Source of the DNA: an uncultured Clostridia bacterium
Lineage (GTDB): Bacteria > Bacillota > Clostridia > Christensenellales > UBA1242
Assembly: GCA_947588355.1 (NCBI GenBank)
Contig: CANPYI010000002.1
Coordinates: 56,195-120,194 of the forward strand
Direction of reading: 5' to 3'
Length of the DNA: 64,000 bases
In this document: positions 26,776 to 34,617 of the stretch, piece after piece
Numbering within the stretch: the stretch's first letter is position 1
Layout of the letters: each line of letters begins with the position of its first letter
The notes under the pieces: generated by a model
Database searches by the model: none
Seen by the model: the letters and a program-made list of their open reading frames with translations, nothing else
What the model was told of the DNA's origin: nothing
Made by a program: the position numbers and the translations under genes

Positions 26776-27584
26776 ATGTTGTTGGTGTAAAATTCAAAAA
26801 TTCCAATCATATATATTCTTTTTCGCCAAACGGCCTAAATTTAAAGCAAGGCGATTATGTGATTGTTGAGACCGACAAAGGTCAAGATTTGGGCGTTGTG
26901 ATAAAAGAACAGGAAATGATTGAGGCAGAAGAACTTAATTCCTCTTTAAAAAACGTCATAAAAAAAGCCGATGAAAAAACGGTCAAAAATGCCGAAAAGT
27001 TTGATGAAGATGCACGCAAACTTTATCCGACAGTAAAAAAGATTGTCAAAGACTTTGGCTTGGATATGAAAGTTGTTCAGGTGGAAGCAAGTTTTGACAA
27101 CAGTCGATATATTGTCAATTTCACCTCCGAAAATCGCGTTGATTTTCGTGAACTTGTGAAAAAACTTGCCGAAACACTGAAAAAACGCGTCGAATTGAGG
27201 CAAATAGGCAATCGCGATGAAGTTCGCATGCTGGGCGGCTTTGGTCCATGCGGAAAAATCTGCTGCTGCGTGCAAAATATGGGCGAGTTTGACCATGTTT
27301 CCATGAAAATGGCAAAAAATCAAAACTTGTCACTCAATCCAAACAGCATATCGGGGCTTTGTGGAAAACTTATGTGCTGCATTGCCTACGAAAATGGCGT
27401 GTATGCCGAAGCACTTCGCATAATGCCAAAGGTTGGCACAATTGTTCAAACAAAAGATGGGCAAGGCACGGTGGTTTTTAATGATTTGTTGCAAAAAAAT
27501 GTTGATGTGAAATTTGTTCGTGGTGATGACACTGAAATCAAGACCTATCCTCTTAACGAAATAAAAACCAAAAGAGAAAACTGA
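26766..27584 (+). CDS. ricT: PSP1-domain regulatory iron-sulfur protein RicT/YaaT
   Basis: A PSP1 (YaaT) family protein of 272 aa. In Bacillus subtilis it forms the Y-complex with RicA/RicF, which carries Fe-S clusters and directs RNase Y cleavages. The N-terminal half has the QGDYVIVETDKGQDLG motif. The Cys-rich core GPCGKICCC near residue 160 and GLCGKLMCC near 197 supplies the candidate Fe-S ligands. GGAGG precedes the ATG at good spacing, inside the 3' end of holB, indicating coupled translation. Its stop overlaps the trmN6 ATG (TGATG). No ricA or ricF homologue is in this window. Confidence 0.93.
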   Translation: MQIDVVGVKFKNSNHIYSFSPNGLNLKQGDYVIVETDKGQDLGVVIKEQEMIEAEELNSSLKNVIKKADEKTVKNAEKFDEDARKLYPTVKKIVKDFGLDMKVVQVEASFDNSRYIVNFTSENRVDFRELVKKLAETLKKRVELRQIGNRDEVRMLGGFGPCGKICCCVQNMGEFDHVSMKMAKNQNLSLNPNSISGLCGKLMCCIAYENGVYAEALRIMPKVGTIVQTKDGQGTVVFNDLLQKNVDVKFVRGDDTEIKTYPLNEIKTKREN

Positions 27585-28309
27585 TGAAACTTGACAAAGA
27601 TGAACGAATAGAAGATTTGCAATGCGCCGGTCTGAAAATTATTCAAAACAAAAATTTGTACACTTTCACCTCCGACAGCGTGATTTTGGCAAATTTCATA
27701 AAAACCGGCAGCCAAAACTTTGTTGTGGAAATAGGTGCTGGAAGCGGAGTTATTTCTGTATTGTTGCAAGCAAAATGCAAAATAAAAAAGATTATGGCAT
27801 TTGAAATTCAAAAACCTCTTGCCATGCTTTGCGAGAAAAATATCAAACTCAATGCTTTGCAAGAAAAGATTGAAGTTGTTTGTGCGGATGCACGCGAATT
27901 TGAAAAATTTATTCAAAAAAGTTCTGTCGATACAGTTGTCTGCAATCCTCCATACTTTAAGGCAACCAACTTTAAACAAACCGAAACCAAACGCATAGCA
28001 AAAGAAGAAATTTTTCTTTCTTGTGAGCAGTTGTGCCAAACAGCCAGCAAAATGCTTAAAAGCGGGGGAGCGTTTTACGTTTGTTATCCTGCGGACAGGT
28101 CGGCAGAACTTGTTTACACTTTACAAAAGCACAACCTGTCAACCAAACAACTTTTTTTCACAGAAAATGGTCGTGGACAAGTGCAAACCGTTTTTATCAA
28201 GGCTGTAAAAAACGCACATTTTGGAACAAAAGTTATGCCAAATCTTGTCACCAACGACAAAGACGGAAATTATCTTGAAGTTTTGCACACTAAGTATTTT
28301 TCAAAATAA
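27584..28309 (+). CDS. trmN6: tRNA1(Val) adenine-N6 methyltransferase-like protein (TrmN6/YabB)
   Basis: A 241-aa SAM-dependent methyltransferase. VEIGAGSGVISVLL near residue 48 is motif I, and VVCNPPYFKA near 120 contains the NPPY catalytic motif of N6-adenine methyltransferases. The N-terminal DERIEDLQCAGLKIIQN segment matches the YabB/TrmN6 family, which modifies A37 of tRNA(Val) in Escherichia coli. The ATG overlaps the ricT stop. A YabB gene in this position after ricT is conserved in Bacillota. An intrinsic terminator follows directly. The precise tRNA target is inferred from the family. Confidence 0.87.
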   Translation: MKLDKDERIEDLQCAGLKIIQNKNLYTFTSDSVILANFIKTGSQNFVVEIGAGSGVISVLLQAKCKIKKIMAFEIQKPLAMLCEKNIKLNALQEKIEVVCADAREFEKFIQKSSVDTVVCNPPYFKATNFKQTETKRIAKEEIFLSCEQLCQTASKMLKSGGAFYVCYPADRSAELVYTLQKHNLSTKQLFFTENGRGQVQTVFIKAVKNAHFGTKVMPNLVTNDKDGNYLEVLHTKYFSK

Positions 28310-28310
28310 A

Positions 28311-28338
28311 AAACACTGAATTTTCAGTGTTTTTTTTT
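28311..28338 (+). terminator. Intrinsic terminator of the holB-ricT-trmN6 operon
   Basis: The arms AAACACTGA and TCAGTGTTT have a short loop and are followed by T-rich sequence. The A-rich left flank could also let it end the minus-strand ankyrin gene, which stops at 28348. Confidence 0.8.
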
Positions 28339-28347
28339 ACAATCTTT

Positions 28348-28671
28348 TTATTTTAATCCTGCTTTTTGTTCCACTGTTTGAATGTAATATTGGTTTATGG
28401 CAATTTTTCGACATTCAGAGTTTTGCTTGCAAAAACTTATGGCGTTTCTGCCTTTTGTGTTCATATACAAAAAATCCGCATTGTTGTTTGCAAGAATTTC
28501 CATAACATCAGGTTGATTAAACATACCTGCAACCATAGGTGCAGACAGTCTTGCTTTTGAATAGACCACGTTGATATCACCGCCCTGATTCACATATGCC
28601 TTTACCACTTTCAAATTTCCCGTCATGCAAGCAGACATGAACTGTGGAACACTTATTGTTTGTTCGCTCAT
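28348..28671 (-). CDS. Small ankyrin-repeat protein
   Basis: The product is 107 aa with about three ankyrin-like units: a 1st with FMSACMTGNLKVVKAYVNQGGDIN, here matching the A..G....V..L...GAD pattern; a 2nd with APMVAGMFNQPDVMEILANNNADF; and a 3rd degenerate one with KGRNAISFCKQ. There is no signal peptide, so it is probably a cytoplasmic protein-protein interaction module. GAGG lies 6 nt before the ATG, and a TTGACA-17-TAGAAT promoter lies just upstream on the minus strand, leaving a leader of only about 10 nt. It is unrelated in function to its neighbours as far as can be seen. The partner is unknown. Confidence 0.82.
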   Translation of the reverse strand: MSEQTISVPQFMSACMTGNLKVVKAYVNQGGDINVVYSKARLSAPMVAGMFNQPDVMEILANNNADFLYMNTKGRNAISFCKQNSECRKIAINQYYIQTVEQKAGLK

Positions 28672-28687
28672 AATTACCTCACGCTAT

Positions 28688-28716
28688 ATTCTACTATAAA
28701 GAAAGTCATTTGTCAA
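28688..28716 (-). promoter_or_regulatory. Promoter of the ankyrin gene
   Basis: On the minus strand: TTGACA (28711-28716), a 17-bp spacer and TAGAAT (28688-28693). The predicted mRNA has a short leader carrying GAGGT. Confidence 0.7.
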
Positions 28717-28725
28717 TAGATAAAA

Positions 28726-29232
28726 TCACATGACTTTGCAGATTAAACATGCAAGTATTGTTCCGACAAGGCTGCAAAGCAGTGCAACGGGTATTGCATA
28801 AAGCAATTTTTTTACTTTTGTTTGCGAAATATAGACTGTTGCCACATAAAATATCGTTTCACTGCAGCCCATTATCACACACGCGCACCTTGAAATATAA
28901 CTGTCTGCACCATAGGTGGTGAAAATGTTTTCCAAAATTCCATAACTTCCGCTTCCGGTGAAAGGACGCAGAAGGACAAGTTCCACAAGTTCTGGCGGAA
29001 TGCCAAGTGCTCTGAATATCGGTGCAAGCAAACTTGCCAAAAAATCTGTGATACCGCTTACGCGAAGCAATGCCACAGCAATCAAGATGCAAGCAATAAA
29101 AGGAAAAATATCAACGACCAACTTTATTGCACCTTTTGCACCTTTGACAAAAGTGTCGTAGGTGTTGATGCGTTTTATTACACAGTAAATAAAAAGTGCG
29201 ATAAAAATAACGGGAAGAATGTAAACGTCCAT
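28726..29232 (-). CDS. spmB: Spore maturation protein B
   Basis: A membrane protein of 168 aa with a nucleoside-recognition (Gate) domain. About four to five hydrophobic segments are present, and the conserved LLRPFTGSGSYG near residue 88 and GCSETIFYVATVY near 122 are SpmB signatures. In Bacillus and Clostridium, SpmA and SpmB are needed for normal spore-core dehydration. Its ATG follows the spmA stop after one base, with AGAGGG at the end of spmA, so the two are translationally coupled. The pair lies on the opposite strand between trmN6 and tatD, interrupting an otherwise plus-strand block. It hints at a sporulating ancestry but does not prove sporulation. Confidence 0.93.
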   Translation of the reverse strand: MDVYILPVIFIALFIYCVIKRINTYDTFVKGAKGAIKLVVDIFPFIACILIAVALLRVSGITDFLASLLAPIFRALGIPPELVELVLLRPFTGSGSYGILENIFTTYGADSYISRCACVIMGCSETIFYVATVYISQTKVKKLLYAIPVALLCSLVGTILACLICKVM

Positions 29233-29233
29233 T

Positions 29234-29806
29234 TTATGCCCTCTTTTTGTGTTTGAAGAGTTTGTTTATGGTATGCACAAGAAGAATTCCCATCACGGTG
29301 GTGATGAATGTGACGATTATTGTTGGAAGAATGATATCAGACGGATTTGTGGAGCCAGCCGCTGCTCGCAGTCCTATCACGGTTGTCGGCAAAAGTTGTA
29401 TTGATGTGGCGTTGACGACAATCAGCATTATCATGGCAAAATTTGCCTTTCCGCTTCCGTCATCAAGCGCTTGCATTGACCTTATGCCCATCGGTGTTGC
29501 AGCATTGCCAAGTCCAAGCATGTTTGCCGAAACATTCAGCGCAATAAGTTTTTGTGTCTGTTCGTCTTCCACTTTGAAAATTTTTTTGATAAGCGGACGC
29601 AAAAGTTTTGCCAATTTTTCTCCCAAACCGCTTGCATCAACAAGTTCCATTATTCCAAGCCACACTGCATACACTGCACAAAGTTCGATGCACAGGCTTA
29701 GGGCGTCTGTGGACGCGGAAATCATTTCAGACAAAACCGCTCCAGGATTTACAATAAGCAAGACGAGCATGCTTGCAAGCATCATAACAAGCCAAAAAGT
29801 GTTCAT
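29234..29806 (-). CDS. spmA: Spore maturation protein A
   Basis: A membrane protein of 190 aa, the partner of SpmB. The hydrophobic N-terminus starts MNTFWLVMMLASMLVLL, and ANMLGLGNAATPMGIRSM near residue 97 and VNATSIQLLPTTVIGLR near 130 are family signatures of the Gate domain. It is the first gene of the minus-strand spmA-spmB pair. No Shine-Dalgarno sequence is visible. A weak promoter (TTGTGC-18-CATAAA) ends about 7 nt before the ATG, so this mRNA too may be leaderless. The 110-bp gap upstream is shared with the divergent tatD promoter. Confidence 0.93.
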   Translation of the reverse strand: MNTFWLVMMLASMLVLLIVNPGAVLSEMISASTDALSLCIELCAVYAVWLGIMELVDASGLGEKLAKLLRPLIKKIFKVEDEQTQKLIALNVSANMLGLGNAATPMGIRSMQALDDGSGKANFAMIMLIVVNATSIQLLPTTVIGLRAAAGSTNPSDIILPTIIVTFITTVMGILLVHTINKLFKHKKRA

Positions 29807-29879
29807 ACAAATATTTATGCGAAAACTGACGAAAAAAGCACAAACGTGGTTTTGAGGCTTGGATTTGGAAAAAATACAC

Positions 29880-29909
29880 TTGACAATTTGTTTTTATTTT
29901 TGTTAAAAT
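29880..29909 (+). promoter_or_regulatory. Promoter of tatD placed for a leaderless mRNA
   Basis: TTGACA (29880-29885), an 18-bp spacer with extended TGt, and TAAAAT (29904-29909). Seven bases (29910-29916) separate the hexamer from the ATG at 29917, so the start point should coincide with the ATG. No Shine-Dalgarno sequence is present. Confidence 0.7.
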
Positions 29910-29916
29910 TTCATCG

Positions 29917-30780
29917 ATGAAACTTGTTGATGTACATGCACATTTGACAGATGAAAAATATGTAGATTTGTTGGAAGTTATAGGCCGAGCCGAGGAGGCT
30001 GGGATTGAAAAAATCATTTCTGCCGGCTGTGATTTTTTGTCGTCTCAAAAAGCAATTCAACTTGCACAAACACAGCAAAATATTTTTGCCACTGTTGGCA
30101 TTCATCCAGAAAATATCGCTGATTTTGAAAGTTTTGGCGTACAAGCACTAAAAAATGCTAAAAATGATTTTGAAAACGAGTTTGCAAAAATTTGTGACTT
30201 GGCAAAACAAAAAAAAGTTGTTGCCATAGGTGAAATAGGCTTGGACTATCACTATATTGATTATCTTGCCGATCAACAACACAAATTTGGTGACAAAATT
30301 ACAGAAAAACAAATTGAAGAGATAAAATCTTTGCAAAAAATGGCCTTTGAAGAGCAAATTCAACTTGCAAACGAACTTGAAAAACCTATCGTTGTCCACA
30401 GCAGAGATGCGATGGGCGACACTATTGAAATTTTGAAAAAAAACAGCCTGAAAAAAGAAAGTTTGCTTCATTGTTTCAGCGGAAGTTTTGAAAGTGCAAA
30501 AATTTTGATGAAACTTGGCTTTTCTTTTTCATTTGGCGGAGTTGTCACTTTCAAAAACGCCAAAAATGTTCAAGAAGTTGTCAAAAATGTTTCAATCGAA
30601 AATATACTCCTTGAAACTGATTGTCCTTACATGAGTCCAGAGCCTTTCCGCGGACAACGAAACGAGCCAAAAAATGTTGTGTATGTTGCGGACATGATTG
30701 CTCGATTGAAGGGCATTTCGATAGAGCAAGTTGCAAAAGTCACAACCGAAAATGCCATGCGGCTGTTTGATTTGAGGTGA
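29917..30780 (+). CDS. tatD: TatD-family metal-dependent hydrolase (DNase)
   Basis: A 287-aa TIM-barrel metallohydrolase of the TatD/YabD family, with DNase activity in characterised members. Metal ligands are readable: VDVHAHL at residues 4-10, GEIGLDY near 106, VVHSRDA near 160, HCFSGS near 184, and ETDCPYMSPEPFRG near 230. The segment after GLDYHY is about 14 residues longer than usual and Lys/Gln-rich. It is followed after 3 nt by rsmA, matching the conserved yabD...ksgA neighbourhood of Bacillus, but metS, yabE and rnmV are missing. The ATG follows the -10 element so closely that a leaderless mRNA is predicted. Confidence 0.93.
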   Translation: MKLVDVHAHLTDEKYVDLLEVIGRAEEAGIEKIISAGCDFLSSQKAIQLAQTQQNIFATVGIHPENIADFESFGVQALKNAKNDFENEFAKICDLAKQKKVVAIGEIGLDYHYIDYLADQQHKFGDKITEKQIEEIKSLQKMAFEEQIQLANELEKPIVVHSRDAMGDTIEILKKNSLKKESLLHCFSGSFESAKILMKLGFSFSFGGVVTFKNAKNVQEVVKNVSIENILLETDCPYMSPEPFRGQRNEPKNVVYVADMIARLKGISIEQVAKVTTENAMRLFDLR

Positions 30781-30783
30781 CAT

Positions 30784-31575
30784 ATGAGCGAATTTGTTTT
30801 TAAAAAAAAATACGGTCAAAATTTTATTTCGGATAAAAATTTGTTGACTGCAATAGTGAGTGATGCAAAAATCGACAGCACAGACAATGTTTTGGAGATA
30901 GGTGCGGGTGCGGGCAGCCTTACGCAAGTGTTGTCGTCAAAGGCAAAAAAAATTGTATCTTTTGAAATTGACAAAGACTTGAAACAAATATTGTTGGCGC
31001 TGAATTTGGAAAATGTGCAATTTGTGTTTGACGATTTTATGAAAGTTGAAATGTCTGACATTGACAAAATGTTTGATGGAAATTTTAAAGTTGTTGCCAA
31101 TTTGCCATATTACATCACCACACCAATCATTTTCAAACTTTTGGAAGAGTCCGAAAAAATTGAAAGTTTGACCATTATGGTGCAAAAAGAAGTTGCCGAG
31201 CGTGTGTGTGCCAAAGTTGGCAGCAAGGATTATGGCATTTTGTCTGTGATGGTGGCATTTCACGGAAGTGCAAGCATAACACGTGTAATTGGCCGTCAAA
31301 ACTTTTTTCCTATGCCAAATGTTGACAGCGCAATTTTGAGGATAGATATACAAAACAAATATATTGATGTTGAAAAACCAAGTTTTTTAAAATTTGTCAA
31401 AACTTGTTTTTCCATGAGGCGCAAAACACTGCTCAACAACCTTTCTTCTTTGATGTCAAAACAGCAGTTGAAAGATTGCCTGGGTGACGAGATTTTGAAA
31501 AAACGCGCCGAGCAACTTTCCTTGCAACAATTTTTGGAAATTTACGCAAAAGTGACAAAAATAATCAAAAAGTAA
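30784..31575 (+). CDS. rsmA: 16S rRNA (adenine1518-N6/adenine1519-N6)-dimethyltransferase
   Basis: KsgA/RsmA family, 263 aa. It dimethylates two adjacent adenines in helix 45 of 16S rRNA late in 30S assembly. KYGQNFISDKN at residues 9-19 is the N-terminal signature, LEIGAGAGSLTQ near 38 is SAM motif I, and NLPYYIT near 107 is the catalytic NLPY motif. The C-terminal FSMRRKTLLNNL helix region is also typical. GAGGTGA, formed by the end of tatD, lies 4 nt before the ATG, indicating coupling with tatD. Confidence 0.95.
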   Translation: MSEFVFKKKYGQNFISDKNLLTAIVSDAKIDSTDNVLEIGAGAGSLTQVLSSKAKKIVSFEIDKDLKQILLALNLENVQFVFDDFMKVEMSDIDKMFDGNFKVVANLPYYITTPIIFKLLEESEKIESLTIMVQKEVAERVCAKVGSKDYGILSVMVAFHGSASITRVIGRQNFFPMPNVDSAILRIDIQNKYIDVEKPSFLKFVKTCFSMRRKTLLNNLSSLMSKQQLKDCLGDEILKKRAEQLSLQQFLEIYAKVTKIIKK

Positions 31576-31586
31576 TATAAAAAAGT

Positions 31587-31754
31587 ATGGCTTACAGCGA
31601 TGAGGAGTTGGTGCTTTTGGCAACCTCAATTGCCATGGAACTTGCTCGTGATTTGGACATGAAACAATTGGAAGAATTGCGAAACTTGATAAATCAGATT
31701 TCGTGTTCTCTTTCAACGCTGATAAATTGCCGCTTCAAGCACTTGCCAAAATAA
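31587..31754 (+). CDS. Small 55-aa protein of unknown function
   Basis: This ORF is too short for the supplied track. It encodes 55 residues starting MAYSDEELVLLATSIAMELA and containing LEELRNLINQISCSLSTLI. An amphipathic alpha-helical pair is likely, and short proteins of this look are common in Clostridia. It sits 11 nt after rsmA and just before a terminator, so it fits the end of the tatD-rsmA unit. No Shine-Dalgarno sequence is visible; a weak GTGACA-18-TATAAA element ends 5 nt before the ATG. The helical pattern supports a real gene, but function is unknown. Confidence 0.6.
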   Translation: MAYSDEELVLLATSIAMELARDLDMKQLEELRNLINQISCSLSTLINCRFKHLPK

Positions 31755-31775
31755 ATCAAAACCTCCAAAAATAAC

Positions 31776-31806
31776 AAAAAACCGCTATTTTTTGCGGTTT
31801 TTTTAT
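31776..31806. terminator. Bidirectional terminator between rsmA unit and rplI
   Basis: The arms AAAAAACCGC and GCGGTTTTTT surround an 8-nt loop, with a T-run on the plus strand and a matching A-run that gives a U-tract on the minus strand. It serves the plus-strand 55-aa ORF and the minus-strand rplI, whose stop codon it overlaps. Confidence 0.85.
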
Positions 31807-32246
31807 AAAGAAACAACTTCAACTTTAAATTTTGCTGACACTTCTGGATAAATTCGTGCGGTGATTTCATATATTCCTGTTGCCTTGATAGGCTCTTTTA
31901 AGTCCACCTTTTTTTTGTCAAGATTTATGCCAAGTTTTTCAAACGCCTCCGAAATTTCTTTTGAAGTGACAGAGCCAAAAGTTTTGCCATTTTCTCCACA
32001 TTTTATTTTCAATGTCACAAGTTTGCCTTCAACTTGTTTTGCAATTTCTTTTGCTGCCAAAAATTCTTGATGTTTGTGATATGCTTGTGCGTCTTTTTGA
32101 ATTTTATTTTCGCTCATTGCACTTGCATCTGCAACTTTTGCTGAGCCGTTTTTCAACAAAAAGTTTTTTGCATATCCATCAGCCACTTCTTTTATCTCAC
32201 CTTTTTTGCCTGTGCCTTTGACATCTTTAAGCAATACAACCTTCAT
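31803..32246 (-). CDS. rplI: 50S ribosomal protein L9
   Basis: 147 aa, the usual L9 length. The N-terminal domain [21 protein letters not shown] and [11 protein letters not shown] is the rRNA-binding signature. A long Lys/Glu/Ala helix and the C-terminal domain with [12 protein letters not shown] follow. L9 binds 23S rRNA near the L1 stalk. GAGGTGA precedes the ATG. It is monocistronic here, on the opposite strand, without the rpsF-ssb-rpsR or dnaB partners usual elsewhere. Its promoter has a perfect 16-bp palindrome inside the spacer, suggesting specific regulation. Confidence 0.95.
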   Translation of the reverse strand: MKVVLLKDVKGTGKKGEIKEVADGYAKNFLLKNGSAKVADASAMSENKIQKDAQAYHKHQEFLAAKEIAKQVEGKLVTLKIKCGENGKTFGSVTSKEISEAFEKLGINLDKKKVDLKEPIKATGIYEITARIYPEVSAKFKVEVVSL

Positions 32247-32265
32247 TTTTCACCTCGTTGCAGTT

Positions 32266-32295
32266 ATATTACAACAAACTAGTTTGTTTTGTCAA
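32266..32295 (-). promoter_or_regulatory. rplI promoter with a 16-bp palindrome in its spacer
   Basis: On the minus strand: TTGACA (32290-32295), an 18-bp spacer and TAATAT (32266-32271). The perfect palindrome AACAAACTAGTTTGTT (32273-32288) nearly fills the spacer. A second inverted repeat, TTTTGTC/GACAAAA (32287-32293 and 32302-32308), overlaps the -35 side. An operator is inferred. Confidence 0.65.
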
Positions 32296-32328
32296 CTTTT
32301 GGACAAAATCAATTTATTGGAGGATATA

Positions 32329-32640
32329 ATGGATATTCGTTGCAGAAAAACAAGTTGTCAGTTTAATGACAAGTACACTTGCAAGGCAAAGGAAATTTTG
32401 ATAAAGAAAAATGGCGAATGTGACACCTATAGACATGGTGACAAACCCGCAGTTGACAAAACAAAGTGGCTGTTTTCTGACACGCCGCCGGAATATGCTC
32501 CACAACGCGACAGCAAAACGATTGGAATAGGCTGCAATGCACACTGCCTTTTCAATCAAGATGGCAAGTGTGTTGCCAATGGCATAACCCTGAATGACTT
32601 GCAAGAAAAACCGCTTTGCGTCACTTTTTTGAGAAAATAA
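32329..32640 (+). CDS. Small Cys-rich protein with two DUF1540-like motifs
   Basis: I place the start at ATG 32329, 5 nt after GGAGG, because the track's 32206 start lies inside rplI. The 103-aa product begins MDIRCRKTSCQFNDKYTCKA and has a second motif CNAHCLFNQDGKCVANGITL. Each has the C-x3-4-C-x-F/Y-N...C-x-A spacing of DUF1540, likely a small metal-binding knuckle. The linker is hydrophilic and there is no signal peptide. It is divergent from rplI, so the palindromes between them may affect both genes. Function is unknown. Confidence 0.75.
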   Translation: MDIRCRKTSCQFNDKYTCKAKEILIKKNGECDTYRHGDKPAVDKTKWLFSDTPPEYAPQRDSKTIGIGCNAHCLFNQDGKCVANGITLNDLQEKPLCVTFLRK

Positions 32641-32658
32641 AAAATATTGAATTTAATG

Positions 32659-32687
32659 TTGCAAAACTTAAAATTGTATTGTATAAT
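32659..32687 (+). promoter_or_regulatory. Promoter of the 461-aa unknown gene, placed for a leaderless mRNA
   Basis: TTGCAA (32659-32664), a 17-bp spacer and a consensus TATAAT (32682-32687). Exactly 6 nt follow before the ATG at 32694. AAAGG overlaps those 6 nt, but it would be at the extreme 5' end of the mRNA. Confidence 0.7.
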
Positions 32688-32693
32688 AAAGGC

Positions 32694-34079
32694 ATGGGAA
32701 GAAAGAAAAGAAAAGCGGAGCAAAAAGCACTTGAACAGGCACGTATCACAGAAGTAAACACTGAACTTTCTGCAGACAAGAAGGAGGACTTGCCTGCAAA
32801 ACCTCAAACGGAAGATGTGCAACTGCAAGTGGTGACAAAAGATGCCTCGCAAGATATTTTGGAAGTGCTCAGATATGAGCGAAAGCAAAGAAACAATTTG
32901 CTTGGAAAGTTTGTTGGCGACGAGTATGTAATTCCAGACGATATACGAAAAGAACTTTTGCTTGTCGGAAAAAAGTTTGACGAGTTTGACGAAAATGTGA
33001 TCAGAGTGACAACAATACTTGGAGATTTTGTTTTAAATTTTCGAATAGATCTTGAAATTGACCCTGATATATGCAAAGCAAAATTGTACTTTATAGAAGT
33101 TGAACAGGGGATTGAAGAGGATATAAAACATCTTTCCTTGCTTGACGAAATGGAAGAGCCAAATGACATGGAATTTCGAAGCAAAGTTTTTGAAAGGTGG
33201 CACATTTATTACGAGGGCGAAGATTTTGCAAAAGGTGACTTTTTGCATCAATATATCCACATGCAAAACGAAGAATATTTGTTCCAGAAAGAACTTGTGG
33301 CAATTCTGTCGCAACTCTTTGTGGTCAGAATGTTGGCATATTTGGACAAGATGGGGGAAATTGGTGACAAAATCCGTGTAGATTTTAAACTTGCCATGGA
33401 AAAACTTTTGGAACAAGATGAAAGTTTTGCTCAAAACTTCACTATGCAAAAGTACTTGCTTGTTGACTTTATTGTCAAGCACAATGCCTTTGCTGAAATC
33501 ATGAAAACTGACGAGGGTACAAAGATACTTAATGGTTATTCTGCACCAATCATAAAACTGCGTGACAAAACTTATGAAAACTCCATTGAGGCAACAACCA
33601 CTGCAAAAAAGCCGACAAAAAAGAAAACAGACACTGCAAAACCTACAATAAAAGCCAAAAGCGTAAAACCTGCAAAGAGTTCTGCAAAGCCATTTGTATT
33701 GGATTTTTCAAAACTTCCAAAAACAAACGTAGGAGGCGGGTCCTTTGGCATCAAGCCTGCAACTGCTCAACCTCAACGCGCACCTGTTGCACGTCAAACA
33801 CCACCACGTCAAGTGCCAAACCCACGTCCTGTGCAACAACCTGCACCGCAAAAAGTTGCACAAGGGCCAAAGCCAGCAGAAGAAATGCGATCCAAAGAAG
33901 CACAACAAGAAATGGCGGCAGGTTTAGATAATATTACATTGCCAGGTGATTATACAAATAATGCACAAGCCGTTGGAAGTATATCTGTGAATGTAGTACC
34001 TCAGACAAGAGTAAATCAAGGGAAAAGAACTGAAGATTTTACGAATAAAAAACCTAATACTCCAACTATAAGTAAATAG
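32694..34079 (+). CDS. Unknown protein with basic N-terminus and Pro/Ala/Lys-rich C-terminal tail
   Basis: The track starts at 32616, but the promoter at 32659-32687 lies downstream of that, so ATG 32694 is the start (461 aa, MGRKKRKAEQK). Residues 1-12 are very basic. Residues 50-285 are acidic and helical with no transmembrane segment. From about 300 the protein becomes Lys/Thr/Ala-rich (KKPTKKKTDTAKPT) and then Pro/Gln/Arg-rich, a disordered tail. The last 50 codons are richer in A/T-ending codons than the rest. I do not recognise a family. A cytoplasmic or nucleoid-associated, nucleic-acid-contacting scaffold is a guess from charge only. Confidence 0.75.
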   Translation: MGRKKRKAEQKALEQARITEVNTELSADKKEDLPAKPQTEDVQLQVVTKDASQDILEVLRYERKQRNNLLGKFVGDEYVIPDDIRKELLLVGKKFDEFDENVIRVTTILGDFVLNFRIDLEIDPDICKAKLYFIEVEQGIEEDIKHLSLLDEMEEPNDMEFRSKVFERWHIYYEGEDFAKGDFLHQYIHMQNEEYLFQKELVAILSQLFVVRMLAYLDKMGEIGDKIRVDFKLAMEKLLEQDESFAQNFTMQKYLLVDFIVKHNAFAEIMKTDEGTKILNGYSAPIIKLRDKTYENSIEATTTAKKPTKKKTDTAKPTIKAKSVKPAKSSAKPFVLDFSKLPKTNVGGGSFGIKPATAQPQRAPVARQTPPRQVPNPRPVQQPAPQKVAQGPKPAEEMRSKEAQQEMAAGLDNITLPGDYTNNAQAVGSISVNVVPQTRVNQGKRTEDFTNKKPNTPTISK

Positions 34080-34090
34080 TTTCAAAACAA

Positions 34091-34120
34091 AAAAAATAAG
34101 AGGTTTTCCTCTTATTTTTT
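34091..34120. terminator. Bidirectional terminator
   Basis: Perfect arms AAAAAATAAGAGG and CCTCTTATTTTTT with a TTTT loop (13-bp stem). It ends the plus-strand unknown gene and, on the minus strand, the 155-aa gene that stops at 34119. Confidence 0.88.
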
Positions 34121-34586
34121 ACTTTATTTTACCTTTGTTTGGAGTTGGAATTCCTTTACTTTTTGCAGTTTCATAGTTTCTGTCCACACAGCGTTGGATT
34201 GTTCCATTAAAGACTCTGAAAAGTGAACGACATTTTTCCAATTGACTTGAACTGTTAGGGGGCAATGCTTTGATTTGCGCTAATTGTTTCAGAAAGAATT
34301 CTTTGTCAGGAATGTGAACTGCTCCACCCATGTTTTTGATATTTATAAAAAGGTTTAAGTGTTGATCCGCGTATTCACGACATAACTTACCTAAACTATT
34401 TACATCATCAACGCTTGTAGAACCTTTTGATGCAAAAGTGTAAAATTCAGAGTTTGCATCAATCAATTTTAAAGCATCATTACAAATATTGACAAAGTCG
34501 CCATATGGAAATGGAGTTCTTTCGTCTTGAATTAATGTTATACCAGGGTGTACTGTATTTGATTTTTCATATTTATAATCAGCCAT
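34119..34586 (-). CDS. Unknown 155-aa cytoplasmic protein
   Basis: The track extends to 34841, but that overlaps the divergent flippase gene and this gene's own promoter. ATG 34586, preceded by AGGAGA at 8 nt, is the start (MADYKYEKSNTV). The protein is soluble and mixed alpha/beta, without recognisable motifs; it contains one short Pro/Asn/Ser segment (ALPPNSSSQLEKC) and ends in a basic PTPNKGKIK tail. It has its own promoter (TTTACA-17-TATACT) and shares a bidirectional terminator with the convergent neighbour. The promoter region is almost identical to that of the 75-aa gene at 44763. Function is unknown. Confidence 0.78.
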   Translation of the reverse strand: MADYKYEKSNTVHPGITLIQDERTPFPYGDFVNICNDALKLIDANSEFYTFASKGSTSVDDVNSLGKLCREYADQHLNLFINIKNMGGAVHIPDKEFFLKQLAQIKALPPNSSSQLEKCRSLFRVFNGTIQRCVDRNYETAKSKGIPTPNKGKIK

Positions 34587-34617
34587 TTTCTTTCTCCTAA
34601 AATCAGTTTTCGTCCAT

